Positions 17,405 through 27,271 of a stretch of DNA of 64,000 bases are shown piece after piece. Origin of the DNA: an uncultured Chitinophagaceae bacterium. Lineage in GTDB: Bacteria > Bacteroidota > Bacteroidia > Chitinophagales > Chitinophagaceae. Position 1 is the stretch's first letter; the number at the start of each line of letters is the position of its first letter. Both the position numbers and the translations under genes were made by a program. The DNA is taken from assembly GCA_937862815.1 (NCBI GenBank), contig CALMED010000024.1:62001-126000 (forward strand). Reading direction: 5' to 3'. The notes under the pieces are model-generated. The model ran no database searches and had not been told where the DNA came from. It saw only the letters and a program-made list of their open reading frames with translations.

Positions 17405-18366
17405 TGAGCTCTTCAGTACAGGTCATCATTCCCAATTACAATCACGCATCTTACCTGCTGCAGCGGTTAAAAACTGTTTCCGGGCAAACGTATGGGGCTT
17501 TTCAGGCTCATGTATTGGATGATTGTTCAACAGATGCCAGCAGGGATATTATCGACACGTTTGTAGTTGCTGACGCAAGGTTTTCCCGGAATTACAATTC
17601 GGTCAACAGCGGTTCCACTTTTAAACAATGGAACAAAGGTATTGCACAGGCAAAAGGAGATTATATCTGGATTGCCGAATCGGATGATGCGGCTGATGAG
17701 CATTTACTGGAATCACTTGTTAAAAAACTGGAGGAAAATCCAGAAACTGTACTTGCTTACTGCCAGAGTTACCGGATGAACCAGGATGGGGAAATTACCG
17801 GCAACTGGCAATCCTTTACCGATGAAATGGATGAGGAGCAATTTAAAGCAGATTTTATTATGGAGGGTAAGGAATACATACGGCGCTTTCTCATCCATCG
17901 CAATACGATTCCCAATGCCAGTGCCGTTGTTTTCAGAAAAGCGGTCTACGATCAGGCAGGAGGAGCGCCGGAGTCACTGCGTACCAACGGCGATTGGCTG
18001 GTCTGGCTTAAGATGCTTTGTCACGGCAAAGTGGCCTTTGTAGCGCAACCGCTGAACTATTTCCGCTACCACGGGTGCAGCGTAATTGCCAAACATAAAC
18101 TGCATAACGATGAACAGGTTTACAAAGAGCAATATGATTACAGCATGCGTTCATTGTTTGAGTCGTTTGTAAAAAGGGAGCAAATCAGCTTGCCACCGGA
18201 GGTGTTACGCATCAACCGGCAATACATGCGGTTTGACAGTGGTAACAAAGGTTTGTTTTATTTGAAGCAAAGAAAATACATCAGCGGTTGGCGGGAAATA
18301 TGCAACGCTACCTTTCAATGGCCTTTTCGGTTTGGCTATTTTAAAATGGCGTTGGGTTGGGTATGA
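17404..18366 (+). CDS. GT2 family glycosyltransferase
   Basis: 320 residues of GT-A type: VQVIIPNYNHASYLLQRLKTV, VLDDCSTDASRDII, and IAESDDAADEHLLESL with the acidic metal site. NGDWLVWLKMLCHGKVAF holds the second acidic region. The start overlaps the preceding stop by one base (TAATG), and the stop overlaps the next start (ATGA). Sugar specificity unknown. Confidence 0.88.
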   Translation: MSSSVQVIIPNYNHASYLLQRLKTVSGQTYGAFQAHVLDDCSTDASRDIIDTFVVADARFSRNYNSVNSGSTFKQWNKGIAQAKGDYIWIAESDDAADEHLLESLVKKLEENPETVLAYCQSYRMNQDGEITGNWQSFTDEMDEEQFKADFIMEGKEYIRRFLIHRNTIPNASAVVFRKAVYDQAGGAPESLRTNGDWLVWLKMLCHGKVAFVAQPLNYFRYHGCSVIAKHKLHNDEQVYKEQYDYSMRSLFESFVKREQISLPPEVLRINRQYMRFDSGNKGLFYLKQRKYISGWREICNATFQWPFRFGYFKMALGWV

Positions 18367-19244
18367 TTACAATTATTATTTGTTCCGTTAACCCTGATTA
18401 TCTGGGGGCCGTAAAACAAAATATTGATGCCACCATCGGTGTGCTGTATGAATTACTGGCGGTGGATAACAGAAACAGCAGCAAGGGAATCTGCCAGGTG
18501 TATAATGAGGCAGCTGCAATGGCGCAATATCCTTATTTATGCTTTGTACACGAAGATGTACGTTTTCATACGAACGGCTGGGGAAAGGTACTGGTTCATA
18601 ATTTATCGATACCTGAAAATGTGCTTCTTGGTGTATCAGGTGCTGTCTATAAATCCGATATTCCGGGTAGCTGGGTTGACTGCGATAAGCAGCACTACAG
18701 GAGCCACACATTGCAATATTTCAGTGAAATGGGGTTGACCCGTCAGTTGCATAACCCGGATAAGCTGCAGTCTTCAGTGGTCGCAGTAATCGATGGGGTT
18801 ATGATGGCGACACGCAAGAGCACTTGGGAAAAACAGCGTTTTGACGCAGATTTATTAACAGGATTTCATGGCTATGATCTCGATTATTCATTACAAGCGG
18901 GAATGACAGGCAGGGTCCTTGTAAGTCATGAAATTCTGTTGGAGCATTTTTCCCAAGGTTCGTTTTCGGGTGCGTGGCTGCACGACACCCTCCTGGTGCA
19001 CCGGAAATGGAAGCATATACTGCCCCGTCATGAGACGGAACCAGGAAAGCGCGATCCTTATTCCGATTATATTTCCTGCGTCGCATTTCTCACTCGACTT
19101 CTACAGGTGAGAAGTAACAGAATAAAGGCGATATATTATTACTTGCTGCTTAATGTACGATATTTCCGTTATAATCGTTTCCGATTCAGCAAAGCTGTTT
19201 TCAGGTATTTGTTCTTGAATAAAATTCTCAGAACTTCCACATGA
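18363..19244 (+). CDS. Glycosyltransferase, StrF-like GT2 subgroup
   Basis: 293 residues. MITIIICSVNPDYLGAVKQNI, then LLAVDNRNSSKGICQVYNEA and YLCFVHEDVRF match the StrF-like subgroup of GT-A transferases, where HEDV takes the place of the usual DXD. GFHGYDLDYSLQA is the downstream acidic segment. I chose the ATG at 18363, which overlaps the previous stop (ATGA), over an in-frame TTG at 18357. Confidence 0.82.
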   Translation: MITIIICSVNPDYLGAVKQNIDATIGVLYELLAVDNRNSSKGICQVYNEAAAMAQYPYLCFVHEDVRFHTNGWGKVLVHNLSIPENVLLGVSGAVYKSDIPGSWVDCDKQHYRSHTLQYFSEMGLTRQLHNPDKLQSSVVAVIDGVMMATRKSTWEKQRFDADLLTGFHGYDLDYSLQAGMTGRVLVSHEILLEHFSQGSFSGAWLHDTLLVHRKWKHILPRHETEPGKRDPYSDYISCVAFLTRLLQVRSNRIKAIYYYLLLNVRYFRYNRFRFSKAVFRYLFLNKILRTST

Positions 19245-20152
19245 AAAGTATACTCATTTTAGGTTCGGAAGGATTTATTGGAAGCCATGTAGTACAGGCT
19301 GCATTACGGAAAGGATACCGGGTACAGGGAATTGACATTGCAGACCGTTCTCCCTCGCGTTATCAGTATGAGAAACTCTCTATTGCCAGTTCCGATATGG
19401 AATCCTTTTTAAAGGGAAAGAATTATGACATGGTCATCAACTGTGCCGGCAGCGGCAATGTTGGTTTCTCTGTACAACATCCCCTGGGAGATTTTGATTT
19501 CAACACCAGATCAGTCATGTTTGTGCTGGAGGCCATCCGGAAGCATTTGCCCGGTGTGCAGTATGTGCATCTCTCCAGCGCAGCTGTTTATGGTAATCCC
19601 TCACAACTGCCCGTGGATGAAGGTCACCCGATTCGCCCGGTATCACCTTATGGCTATCACAAATGGCTTTCGGAAATTATTTGCGGCGAGTACGCAGCTC
19701 TTTATCATCTCCGTATTTCCGTTGTTCGACCGTTTTCAGTCTATGGTCCCGGTTTACAGAAGCAGTTGCTGTGGGACGTATTTCAGCGGTCCCGTCATAC
19801 AAATGAAGTGACTTTGTGGGGCACAGGAGAAGAAACCCGCGATTTCATTTTTGTTGAAGATGCCGCCACCGCCTTGCTTGTAATTGGAGATAAAACAGGC
19901 GATCATCTGGAAACGTACAATCTTGCAAGTGGTGTTTCAATATCCGTAAAAGAAGTTGTTCAGCAGCTGTTTTCCGCTTTGGGCTGGGAACGTGTGATCA
20001 ACTGTAATCAGGAAATCAGGGAAGGAGATCCGCGCTTCTGGCAGGCGGATATAACCAAATTGCAGGGAATCGGTTTCCGACCTTCTTTTTGCCTGAAGGA
20101 AGGGCTGTTGCAAACGGCTGCCTGGATGAAAGGTATGGAGAATAGCTTATGA
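19241..20152 (+). CDS. NAD-dependent sugar-nucleotide epimerase/dehydratase
   Basis: 303 residues of the extended SDR type: GSEGFIGSHVVQAAL is the NAD-binding loop, SSAAVYG carries the catalytic Ser region, and YGYHK has the Tyr-Lys pair. VRPFSVYGPGLQKQLLWDVF and the RDFIFVEDAATALL segment are typical of UDP- or dTDP-sugar epimerases and dehydratases. The exact substrate cannot be told. It is coupled to its neighbours by ATGA overlaps on both sides. Confidence 0.85.
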   Translation: MKSILILGSEGFIGSHVVQAALRKGYRVQGIDIADRSPSRYQYEKLSIASSDMESFLKGKNYDMVINCAGSGNVGFSVQHPLGDFDFNTRSVMFVLEAIRKHLPGVQYVHLSSAAVYGNPSQLPVDEGHPIRPVSPYGYHKWLSEIICGEYAALYHLRISVVRPFSVYGPGLQKQLLWDVFQRSRHTNEVTLWGTGEETRDFIFVEDAATALLVIGDKTGDHLETYNLASGVSISVKEVVQQLFSALGWERVINCNQEIREGDPRFWQADITKLQGIGFRPSFCLKEGLLQTAAWMKGMENSL

Positions 20153-21312
20153 ATGTTGCACATGTAATTGTGAATAATCTTGGCGGAATTACTTCGCTTG
20201 TACAGAATCTGATATTGTACAATGGAAGTAACGCGCCTGAACAGGAACTGGTTGTGCTTGACATTGCGGGTAATCCAAACAAGCCTGCGCAATTGGATCG
20301 GAATCTTGCCGCTGTGACACATCATTTTCACCTGAATCCTGTTGATAACTGGTATTATACCTACGGACGGCTGGCCAAAATGCTTGGTAAGTCGGACGGG
20401 GTACTGGTATCGAACGACCAGTATGACCTTATTATGCTGCAGGCGTTCAATATTCCGCGGAAGGTTGTCCAGTTGGTACACGATCCCTATAATTTGGAAT
20501 TAGCAATCAGGTTTCATGCGGTAGTGGATCGGTTTATCGCACATAGCCGGTACATATACGAAGAGTTAATCCGGCTTATGCCATCACGGTCGGCCGATAT
20601 TATTCACCTTCCTTACGGGATACCACTCTCGCCGCCTCCCTTAAAGCAGACGGCTCCTGCTGATGTCCCGTTGCGCCTCGTTTTTGTCGGAAGACATGAT
20701 AAGGCCAAGGGAGTGTATGATTTATTTGAAATTTTCCGCATGTTGGAAAACAGGGGAATTAAAACGGAATGGTTGATTCTGGGAAGTGGTCCAGAATCCG
20801 AAAATCTCCGCCGGCAATGGCAGCATGTTGCTTGTGCAAGTTTTGAAACACCGGAGGCCCATGCTATGGTACTGGAACGGGTAGCTTCCTGCGATATCAT
20901 GGTTTTCCCCACCCGTTTTGAAGGCTTTCCTGTGGCCCTGGTTGAATGCATGAGCCAGGGGTGTGTGCCGGTTGTGACCGATTTATCCGGTGGAATACAG
21001 GAACTGGTTCAGAATGGAAAAACCGGCTACCGTTGTGAGATGGGAAATAATAATATGTTTGCCGAGGCCATCATCCGCCTGAATGAAAACCGGGTTCTTC
21101 TCACGGAAATGAAACAGAAGGCAATTCAGCAAGTCATTTACAATCATGATGCCACGAAGCAGTCGCCTGCTTATCAGCAAATATTCCAATTGCTGGCGTT
21201 GGAAACAGCCGTACCGCGGCATCATGCGGTCAACAGAAAAATTGGTTCCCGTCTGGATCAGCCTTTTTTACCTTCCGGTTTAGTACGTCAATTGCGCAAA
21301 TGGCAACGATAA
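20149..21312 (+). CDS. GT4 family glycosyltransferase
   Basis: 387 residues. The N-terminal half starts MNVAHVIVNNLGGITSLVQNL. The GT4 half has LVFVGRHDKAKGVYDLFEIF, ILGSGPESENLRR and FPTRFEGFPVALVECMSQG with E-x7-E. Start overlaps the epimerase stop by 4 bases; the stop touches the next start. Specificity unknown. Confidence 0.87.
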   Translation: MNVAHVIVNNLGGITSLVQNLILYNGSNAPEQELVVLDIAGNPNKPAQLDRNLAAVTHHFHLNPVDNWYYTYGRLAKMLGKSDGVLVSNDQYDLIMLQAFNIPRKVVQLVHDPYNLELAIRFHAVVDRFIAHSRYIYEELIRLMPSRSADIIHLPYGIPLSPPPLKQTAPADVPLRLVFVGRHDKAKGVYDLFEIFRMLENRGIKTEWLILGSGPESENLRRQWQHVACASFETPEAHAMVLERVASCDIMVFPTRFEGFPVALVECMSQGCVPVVTDLSGGIQELVQNGKTGYRCEMGNNNMFAEAIIRLNENRVLLTEMKQKAIQQVIYNHDATKQSPAYQQIFQLLALETAVPRHHAVNRKIGSRLDQPFLPSGLVRQLRKWQR

Positions 21313-22175
21313 TGACTCCAATCCGAATCAGTGTACTCATGACCGCTTATAACAGGGAGCGATATATTGCAGAGGCAATTGAAAGTGTGCTGGTACAGGA
21401 TTATCCGCATTTTGAACTGATTATTGTTGACGACGGTTCAAAGGACAATACAGTAGAAATTGCACAAGGTTATTCAGGCAGGGATACACGAGTACGGTTA
21501 TTCAGAAACGAAAGTAACCTGGGTGATTATCCCAACCGTAATAAAGCCGCTTCTTATGCAACCGGGGATCTCTTGATGTATGTTGATTCGGATGATTCAA
21601 TTTTACCAGACGCTTTAAGTTACATTATATCACAGTTTCAATTAAATCCGCACGCAGGCTATGCAACTATATATAAGGGCCAGATTTTTCAGCCTCCCTT
21701 AGTTTTGTCTTCGGAAGAAGCAGTACGTACACACCTGTTTCGTGAATCGTTTCTTCACATTGGTCCTGGCGGTACCGTAATCAGGCGAAATTTATTTCAG
21801 AAGCTGGGCGGTTTTCCTGAAAAGTATGGTCCGGCAAACGATATGCATTATAATATCTATACGGCCTGTCATACGCCGGTTCTTTTACTAGCTTATAATT
21901 ACCTGAACTACCGCGAACATGAAGGGCAGGAAAAGAATAATAGCTTTGGCTATCTCTACAATACCTATCTCTACTTTTCCGATTTAATGCAGTTGCCAGA
22001 GTTGCCACTCACTGATGAAGAGCGGTCGTATCATATACGGAAATGCAAGCGACGATATCTTGTAAATTCTTTGAAATTTCTAAGAAAGAGTAAGTCATTA
22101 CCCAAAATGCTTGAATCCGGTCGTTTGGCCGGTTTTGGTTTTCGTGATATACTCACTGCAATATTTCAGCGATGA
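21312..22175 (+). CDS. GT2 family glycosyltransferase
   Basis: 287 residues of GT-A type: RISVLMTAYNRERYIAEAIESV, IIVDDGSKDNTVEIA and MYVDSDDSILPDAL with the metal-binding aspartates. I chose the ATG at 21312, which shares a base with the preceding stop (TAATG); an in-frame ATG at 21300 would add four residues. The stop overlaps the next start by 4 bases. Confidence 0.87.
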   Translation: MTPIRISVLMTAYNRERYIAEAIESVLVQDYPHFELIIVDDGSKDNTVEIAQGYSGRDTRVRLFRNESNLGDYPNRNKAASYATGDLLMYVDSDDSILPDALSYIISQFQLNPHAGYATIYKGQIFQPPLVLSSEEAVRTHLFRESFLHIGPGGTVIRRNLFQKLGGFPEKYGPANDMHYNIYTACHTPVLLLAYNYLNYREHEGQEKNNSFGYLYNTYLYFSDLMQLPELPLTDEERSYHIRKCKRRYLVNSLKFLRKSKSLPKMLESGRLAGFGFRDILTAIFQR

Positions 22176-23500
22176 AAGTCTGGATGGTTTGTAATCATTT
22201 CCTGCCGGACCAGACGGCTGGTACCGAGGTTTATAGCTGGGCACTGGCTTTACATCTGAAACATAGTCATATTGAAACGGAGATCGTTATACCGAACTAC
22301 GGTAAAAATGTAACGGACCATTATTTCTATGATCAATTAAAGATTCACCGCTTTGCAGAGCCATCGGTAGTAGACAGATCACTTATTATGGGGAGGCGTC
22401 TGCCGGAGGGTCTTGCAGCATTTCGTGAATTAATCACACAGTATAGACCGGATATTGTTCATTTTCATGAATTGGCCGGCAGCAACGGAATTTCACTACA
22501 TCATGTTGCGGCAGCTAAAGAAATGGGGTGCCGGGTTGTCATGACCTTTCATCTGGCAGGATATACGTGCCGCACCGGTACATTGATGTATAAAGGTGAA
22601 ACTATCTGTGATGGCAGGATCAACATCAAGCGATGCGGCAACTGCTATCTCCACTCAAAGGGTTTTGGTACCGTTGCGCCTGTATTGATTCCATTTTCCA
22701 TCTTACTTCACAAATTGGGCATAGACACAATGAATTGGAATAATCCGTTGGGTACTGCGTTGGGCACTGCAAACCTTATCAGCAACCAGACGATTCAATT
22801 ACAAAAGCTATGCAACCTTTGCGACAGGCTGGTAGTGCTCACTAATTGGTACAGAGACGTGTTACATCGAAATGGTATTGATAAGGAAATGATTACATGG
22901 ATCCCGCAGGCTCTGGCATTCCCAGATACCACAAATGAAACTGGTAAAGTTGATGATGGAAATGGGCCGGTAAGGCTGATGTTTATAGGAAGAATCAGCC
23001 CTTTTAAAGGATTGCACCTGCTCCTGGAGGCTCTACAAGGTCTGGATGAAAATGCAATACAACTTGATATTTACGGGCAGATAAATGATGACGATTATGC
23101 AGATATGTGCCGCAGGCTTTCTGCTGGTAAAAGCAATATCCACTGGATGGGATTGCTGCCCCAGCCTAAAGTTGTGTCAGCCATGCGTCAATATAGTGCC
23201 CTCTGTTTATGCTCCACGTTTTCTGAAATGAGTCCGCTTGTAATTCAGGAAGCATTTGAGGCTCGTTTACCGGTTATTGCCAGCAATGTTCACGGTAATG
23301 CAGAGCAGATCAAACACGGAAAAAACGGGTTGCTGTTTAAATTTGGTGATGTGGAAAGCCTTCGGGAGCAGTTACGATCATGTGTGCAGGATGCAGGTAT
23401 TCTCCGGCAAATTAAAAATAACATTGAAACGCCTGGATCATTTTCAGTTGTAGCAGATGCCTATATTCATCTGTATAATCAAATACTTTCTGTTGCATGA
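22172..23500 (+). CDS. GT4 family glycosyltransferase with cysteine-rich insert
   Basis: 442 residues, longer than its neighbours. MVCNHFLPDQTAGTEVYSWAL opens the acceptor half. An insert at about residues 128-165 carries CRTG, ICDG and KRCGNC, four cysteines spaced like a small metal or disulphide knot, as in a known GT4 subset. The donor half has LMFIGRISPFKGLHLLLEAL and SEMSPLVIQEAFEARLPVIAS. Coupled by 4-base overlaps on both sides. Confidence 0.86.
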   Translation: MKVWMVCNHFLPDQTAGTEVYSWALALHLKHSHIETEIVIPNYGKNVTDHYFYDQLKIHRFAEPSVVDRSLIMGRRLPEGLAAFRELITQYRPDIVHFHELAGSNGISLHHVAAAKEMGCRVVMTFHLAGYTCRTGTLMYKGETICDGRINIKRCGNCYLHSKGFGTVAPVLIPFSILLHKLGIDTMNWNNPLGTALGTANLISNQTIQLQKLCNLCDRLVVLTNWYRDVLHRNGIDKEMITWIPQALAFPDTTNETGKVDDGNGPVRLMFIGRISPFKGLHLLLEALQGLDENAIQLDIYGQINDDDYADMCRRLSAGKSNIHWMGLLPQPKVVSAMRQYSALCLCSTFSEMSPLVIQEAFEARLPVIASNVHGNAEQIKHGKNGLLFKFGDVESLREQLRSCVQDAGILRQIKNNIETPGSFSVVADAYIHLYNQILSVA

Positions 23501-24525
23501 GAATTTTGCTGGTAATGGATCCTGGTATTCTTGTCCCCCCAAAAGGATACGGTGGGCATGAGCGTCTGGTATATATGTTTGCCAAAGAATATGCCCGCCT
23601 TGGGCATGAGGTACATTTGCTCGTTACCAGGGGTTCTGAGGTGGAAGGGTGTACGGTACATCCTTTTGGAAAGGAAGGGTTTCCGCCCAAAAAGTGGGAT
23701 GCTCGTATGGCCATTCCCACTGCTTGGCGTTTTTTATGGAAACACCGCAACGATTTTGACCTCATTCATAATTTCGGACGACTTGCTTATTTGTTGCCTG
23801 TGCTCAATCATCCCGTTAAAAAGATCATGACCTATGGCCGCGAAATCAGCAGTGGAAATATCCGGGTGATGAACAGATTGCCTAACAGGAACCTGGTATA
23901 CACCGGTTGCAGCCGGGATCTGATCAGCCGCGTACAGGCCGGTGGCCGCTGGGAGGCAGTGTATAATGCCATTCCCTTTGAGCAATACACAGTACAACCC
24001 ACGGTAGCACCGGATGCGCCGCTCATGTTTTTAGGCCGTATTGAACGAATCAAGGGGGCACACACCGCCATTGCTGTGGCGAAGGCAACCGGGCACCGTC
24101 TCATCCTGGCCGGCAATATTTCTCCTCTTGTGGAAGAAAAAAAATATTTTGAAGGGGAGATTCAGCCGCATATTGATAGTAAGCAGATTGTGTATGTGGG
24201 GGCGCTGAATGATGAACAGAAAAATTTTTACCTGGGCAAGGCAAAAGCCTTGTTGTTTCCTATTGAGTGGAATGAACCATTTGGTATGGTGATGGTGGAG
24301 GCGATGGCTTGCGGAACACCGGTTATCGGATTTAACAGCGGATCCGTAAATGAAGTAATAGATGAGGGGAGAACTGGATTTAAAGTGCAAACCGATGCTG
24401 AAATGACTTATAAAATAGCAAGTATCTCTGAAATTGACCGTACTGATTGCCGCAACCAGGCCGTGGAGCGATTTGATGTACCGGTGATTGCAAAGCATTA
24501 TCTGTCGTTGTTTGATAAAGCATAA
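23497..24525 (+). CDS. GT4 family glycosyltransferase
   Basis: 342 residues. VPPKGYGGHERLVYMFAKEYARLGHEV is the N-terminal loop. The donor half reads PLMFLGRIERIKGAHTAIAVAK, then FPIEWNEPFGMVMVEAMACGTPVIG with a complete E-x7-E. It closes a run of 4-base overlapping genes; a 165-base gap follows. Confidence 0.88.
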   Translation: MRILLVMDPGILVPPKGYGGHERLVYMFAKEYARLGHEVHLLVTRGSEVEGCTVHPFGKEGFPPKKWDARMAIPTAWRFLWKHRNDFDLIHNFGRLAYLLPVLNHPVKKIMTYGREISSGNIRVMNRLPNRNLVYTGCSRDLISRVQAGGRWEAVYNAIPFEQYTVQPTVAPDAPLMFLGRIERIKGAHTAIAVAKATGHRLILAGNISPLVEEKKYFEGEIQPHIDSKQIVYVGALNDEQKNFYLGKAKALLFPIEWNEPFGMVMVEAMACGTPVIGFNSGSVNEVIDEGRTGFKVQTDAEMTYKIASISEIDRTDCRNQAVERFDVPVIAKHYLSLFDKA

Positions 24526-24690
24526 ACTCCGCGTTGTTTAAAAGGGGTCACTATATGAAGTACACCTCCTGCTTAGCTACTATTATTATAATATGGTAGA
24601 TAACATAGAACCGGATGAGCATTTTATTGACTTTTCCGCCTTGTTGGTACGCTATTAATTTTTTTATTTTGAATTGGGTAAACTAGCTTA

Positions 24691-25929
24691 ATGGCGGCAA
24701 ATGTCGTTTTAGTCAGCTCCGGTCAACCCTCTGCTAATCCACGCCTGGTAAAGGAAGCTGTTGCACTGTCCGGCAGAGGTTTCCGTGTTACTGTTATTTA
24801 TTGTCCCCTTTCTCCGTGGGTGGACGAATATGATGCAAAACTTTTCGCGGCTCATGCAGGGATTCAATGGGTACAGGCCGGCGCCCATCCTCACAGAAAT
24901 CCAATCCTTTACCGGCTGGCCCGTTTACGGCAGAAGTTTTTCACAATCGTTTACCAGAGAATCGGTAACCTGTTTAACTCCGCCGTTAAATCCCATGTGT
25001 TATTTAGCCAGGAACTGCGGGCTGCTGCAGTGAAACATCCGGCGGCCCTTTACATCGGTCATAATCTCGGTTCTTTTCCAGCCATAGTATACGCTTCCCG
25101 TGTACACCGGGCAAAACTCGCTTTCGATTTTGAGGACTTTCACCGGGGTGAGGATATGCCCGGCTCTTTGCATTGGAAGCGGGCACAGGAAATAGAAGAC
25201 GGCTATGTTTCATCGCTTTCCTATGCAACAGCGGCAGCACCTCTGATCGCTGGTGAATACCGGAAATTATATCCTCAACTTACCTGTTATACCATCAACA
25301 ATTGCTTTCCCCTTTCATACAGCGGGCAACTGCCTCAGCAATTACCCGAAGCTCCCTTACGGTTGTTCTGGTTTTCTCAATTCATTGGAGCAGGACGCGG
25401 GTTGGAAACAATTCTTGCTGCCATGGGGAAAACTGGAAATGCGTCCATTCAGTTAACGCTTCTGGGGAATTGTACTGCAAGCGTTCGGGAAAACTTTTTG
25501 AAGCTGGCACAGCAACACGGACTGAAGGAAGGGCAGCTTGTTTTCCACGAACCCGTTCAGGAGCAGGCGTTGGTTGCCATTGCCGCACAGCATCACATAG
25601 GATTAGCGGCTGAGGTTCCGGCAACCATGAACAGAAATTTTTGTCTTACCAATAAGATATTTATATACCTGTTGGCCGGAAATGCAATTCTGTTTTCCCG
25701 GACAGCCGCTCAGGAAACGTTTTTGAAAGAGCACCCGGCTATCGGGTCTGTTTATGATTCTTCTGATGCGGCCGGACTGGCACTATTGATGAAAAAATAC
25801 CTGGAATGTCCAGCGTGGTTGCAGCAGCAACGGGAATCGTCTTTATCGCTGGCACTTACAAAGTATAACTGGGAGCAGGAAGCTAAGAGGTTGGCCAGCA
25901 TCACACAGGAAGCCCTGGAAAGTGCATGA
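24691..25929 (+). CDS. GT4-like glycosyltransferase
   Basis: 412 residues. VLVSSGQPSANPRLVKEAVALSGRGFRVTV begins a GT-B acceptor half. The donor half is less canonical: LRLFWFSQFIGAGRGLETIL and IHI-free LAAEVPATMNRNFCLTNKIFIYLLAG, without an obvious E-x7-E. The fold assignment is from overall pattern. It follows a 165-base non-coding gap, so it may start a new transcript within the locus. Its stop overlaps the next start (ATGA). Confidence 0.75.
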   Translation: MAANVVLVSSGQPSANPRLVKEAVALSGRGFRVTVIYCPLSPWVDEYDAKLFAAHAGIQWVQAGAHPHRNPILYRLARLRQKFFTIVYQRIGNLFNSAVKSHVLFSQELRAAAVKHPAALYIGHNLGSFPAIVYASRVHRAKLAFDFEDFHRGEDMPGSLHWKRAQEIEDGYVSSLSYATAAAPLIAGEYRKLYPQLTCYTINNCFPLSYSGQLPQQLPEAPLRLFWFSQFIGAGRGLETILAAMGKTGNASIQLTLLGNCTASVRENFLKLAQQHGLKEGQLVFHEPVQEQALVAIAAQHHIGLAAEVPATMNRNFCLTNKIFIYLLAGNAILFSRTAAQETFLKEHPAIGSVYDSSDAAGLALLMKKYLECPAWLQQQRESSLSLALTKYNWEQEAKRLASITQEALESA

Positions 25930-27197
25930 AAAAAATCCTTATCATCTCCCCCCATTATCCCCCCTCCAACCTGGCGGCCGTTCACCGCAGCCGTTTGTTT
26001 GCACAACACCTGCCGGCATTTGGATGGGAACCGGTATTGTTAACCGTGCATGAAAAGTATTACGAGGAGCACCCGGACTGGAATCTGCATAAATTACTGC
26101 CGCGTGATCAGCAAATTGTAAAGGTCAACGCATGGCCCGTTACCAGGCCGCGGCTGATTGGTGATATCGGGCTGCGGGCTTTTTTTCAACTGCGCAAAAT
26201 GGCATTGGAGATTGTTCGTAAGCAGCGGATAGATTTCGTTTATATACCTATACCTTCTTTTTATGTATCGCTGATTGGTCCTTACCTGCACCGCAAGACC
26301 GGTGTAAAATACGGTGTAGACTATATTGATCCATGGGTACATGTGTTTCCCGGGTCGGAAAAAATGTTTTCCCGCCACTGGTTCAGTACACAGTTAGCTA
26401 AATGGCTGGAACCGATGGCCGTGAAAAATGCTTCGCTGATTACCGGAGTGGCAGAAGGCTATTACAAGGGGGTACAAGATCGGAATCCGGGCCTCCTGCA
26501 GAATTGTGTATTTGGCGCCATGCCTTACGGAGGTGAGGAGGCGGATCATGCAGCCGTTAAACAGTTGGGACTGAAACCTTACCTGTTTCAAAGCAACGGT
26601 AAGTTGCAACTGGTTTATGCAGGCGCTATGTTGCCCAAAGCCTATGAACCGTTGAGACAGATTTTTCACGCCATTGCTGCAGGCAGGGACTCTTTCGATA
26701 ACGTGGAGTTTCATTTTATTGGCACTGGCAAGACACCCAACGATCCGGAAGGATACAACATCCGTCCGCTTGCAGAAGAGTTTGGTCTTTGGAAATCAAT
26801 CGTATTCGAATACCCGGCCCGCGTTCCATACCTGGATGTTTTGGTACACCTCGAAGTTGCCGGAGCAGTATTCATCCTGGGCAGCACGGAGCCCCATTAC
26901 ACACCCAGTAAAACCTACCAGGGAGTTCTGAGCGGAAAACCTATCATTGCCGTTTTACATGAGGCCAGTACGGCCGTACAGGTGCTGCAGCAATCCGGAG
27001 CTGGCGTGGTACTTCCTTTTAACGGAGAGGAAGGAGTGCGTGTTATTGCAGAGCAATGGCTCTCCACATGGCAGAGGTTTCTGCAGTTTAAAGATAGGTT
27101 TACCCCCGATCGGGTTGACCATTCTTCGTTGCAGCCATACTCCGCTTATGCTGTTACCAGGAAACTGGCTGAGGTACTCACCTCTGCAGCAGGATAG
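25926..27197 (+). CDS. GT4-like glycosyltransferase
   Basis: 423 residues. ILIISPHYPPSNLAAVHRSRLFAQHLPAFG is typical of a Bacteroidota GT-B group. The donor half holds LQLVYAGAMLPKAYEPLRQIF and EPHYTPSKTYQGVLSGKPIIAV, where the usual second glutamate is absent. Coupled to the upstream gene by a 4-base overlap and followed by a 74-base gap. The reaction is not identifiable. Confidence 0.75.
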   Translation: MKKILIISPHYPPSNLAAVHRSRLFAQHLPAFGWEPVLLTVHEKYYEEHPDWNLHKLLPRDQQIVKVNAWPVTRPRLIGDIGLRAFFQLRKMALEIVRKQRIDFVYIPIPSFYVSLIGPYLHRKTGVKYGVDYIDPWVHVFPGSEKMFSRHWFSTQLAKWLEPMAVKNASLITGVAEGYYKGVQDRNPGLLQNCVFGAMPYGGEEADHAAVKQLGLKPYLFQSNGKLQLVYAGAMLPKAYEPLRQIFHAIAAGRDSFDNVEFHFIGTGKTPNDPEGYNIRPLAEEFGLWKSIVFEYPARVPYLDVLVHLEVAGAVFILGSTEPHYTPSKTYQGVLSGKPIIAVLHEASTAVQVLQQSGAGVVLPFNGEEGVRVIAEQWLSTWQRFLQFKDRFTPDRVDHSSLQPYSAYAVTRKLAEVLTSAAG

Positions 27198-27271
27198 TCA
27201 TTTATGGTGATGCACGAGGTTCTGCCTTGTACAGCGTGCCCTGCGTTATGAAAACAAGAATCATGAAGTGA

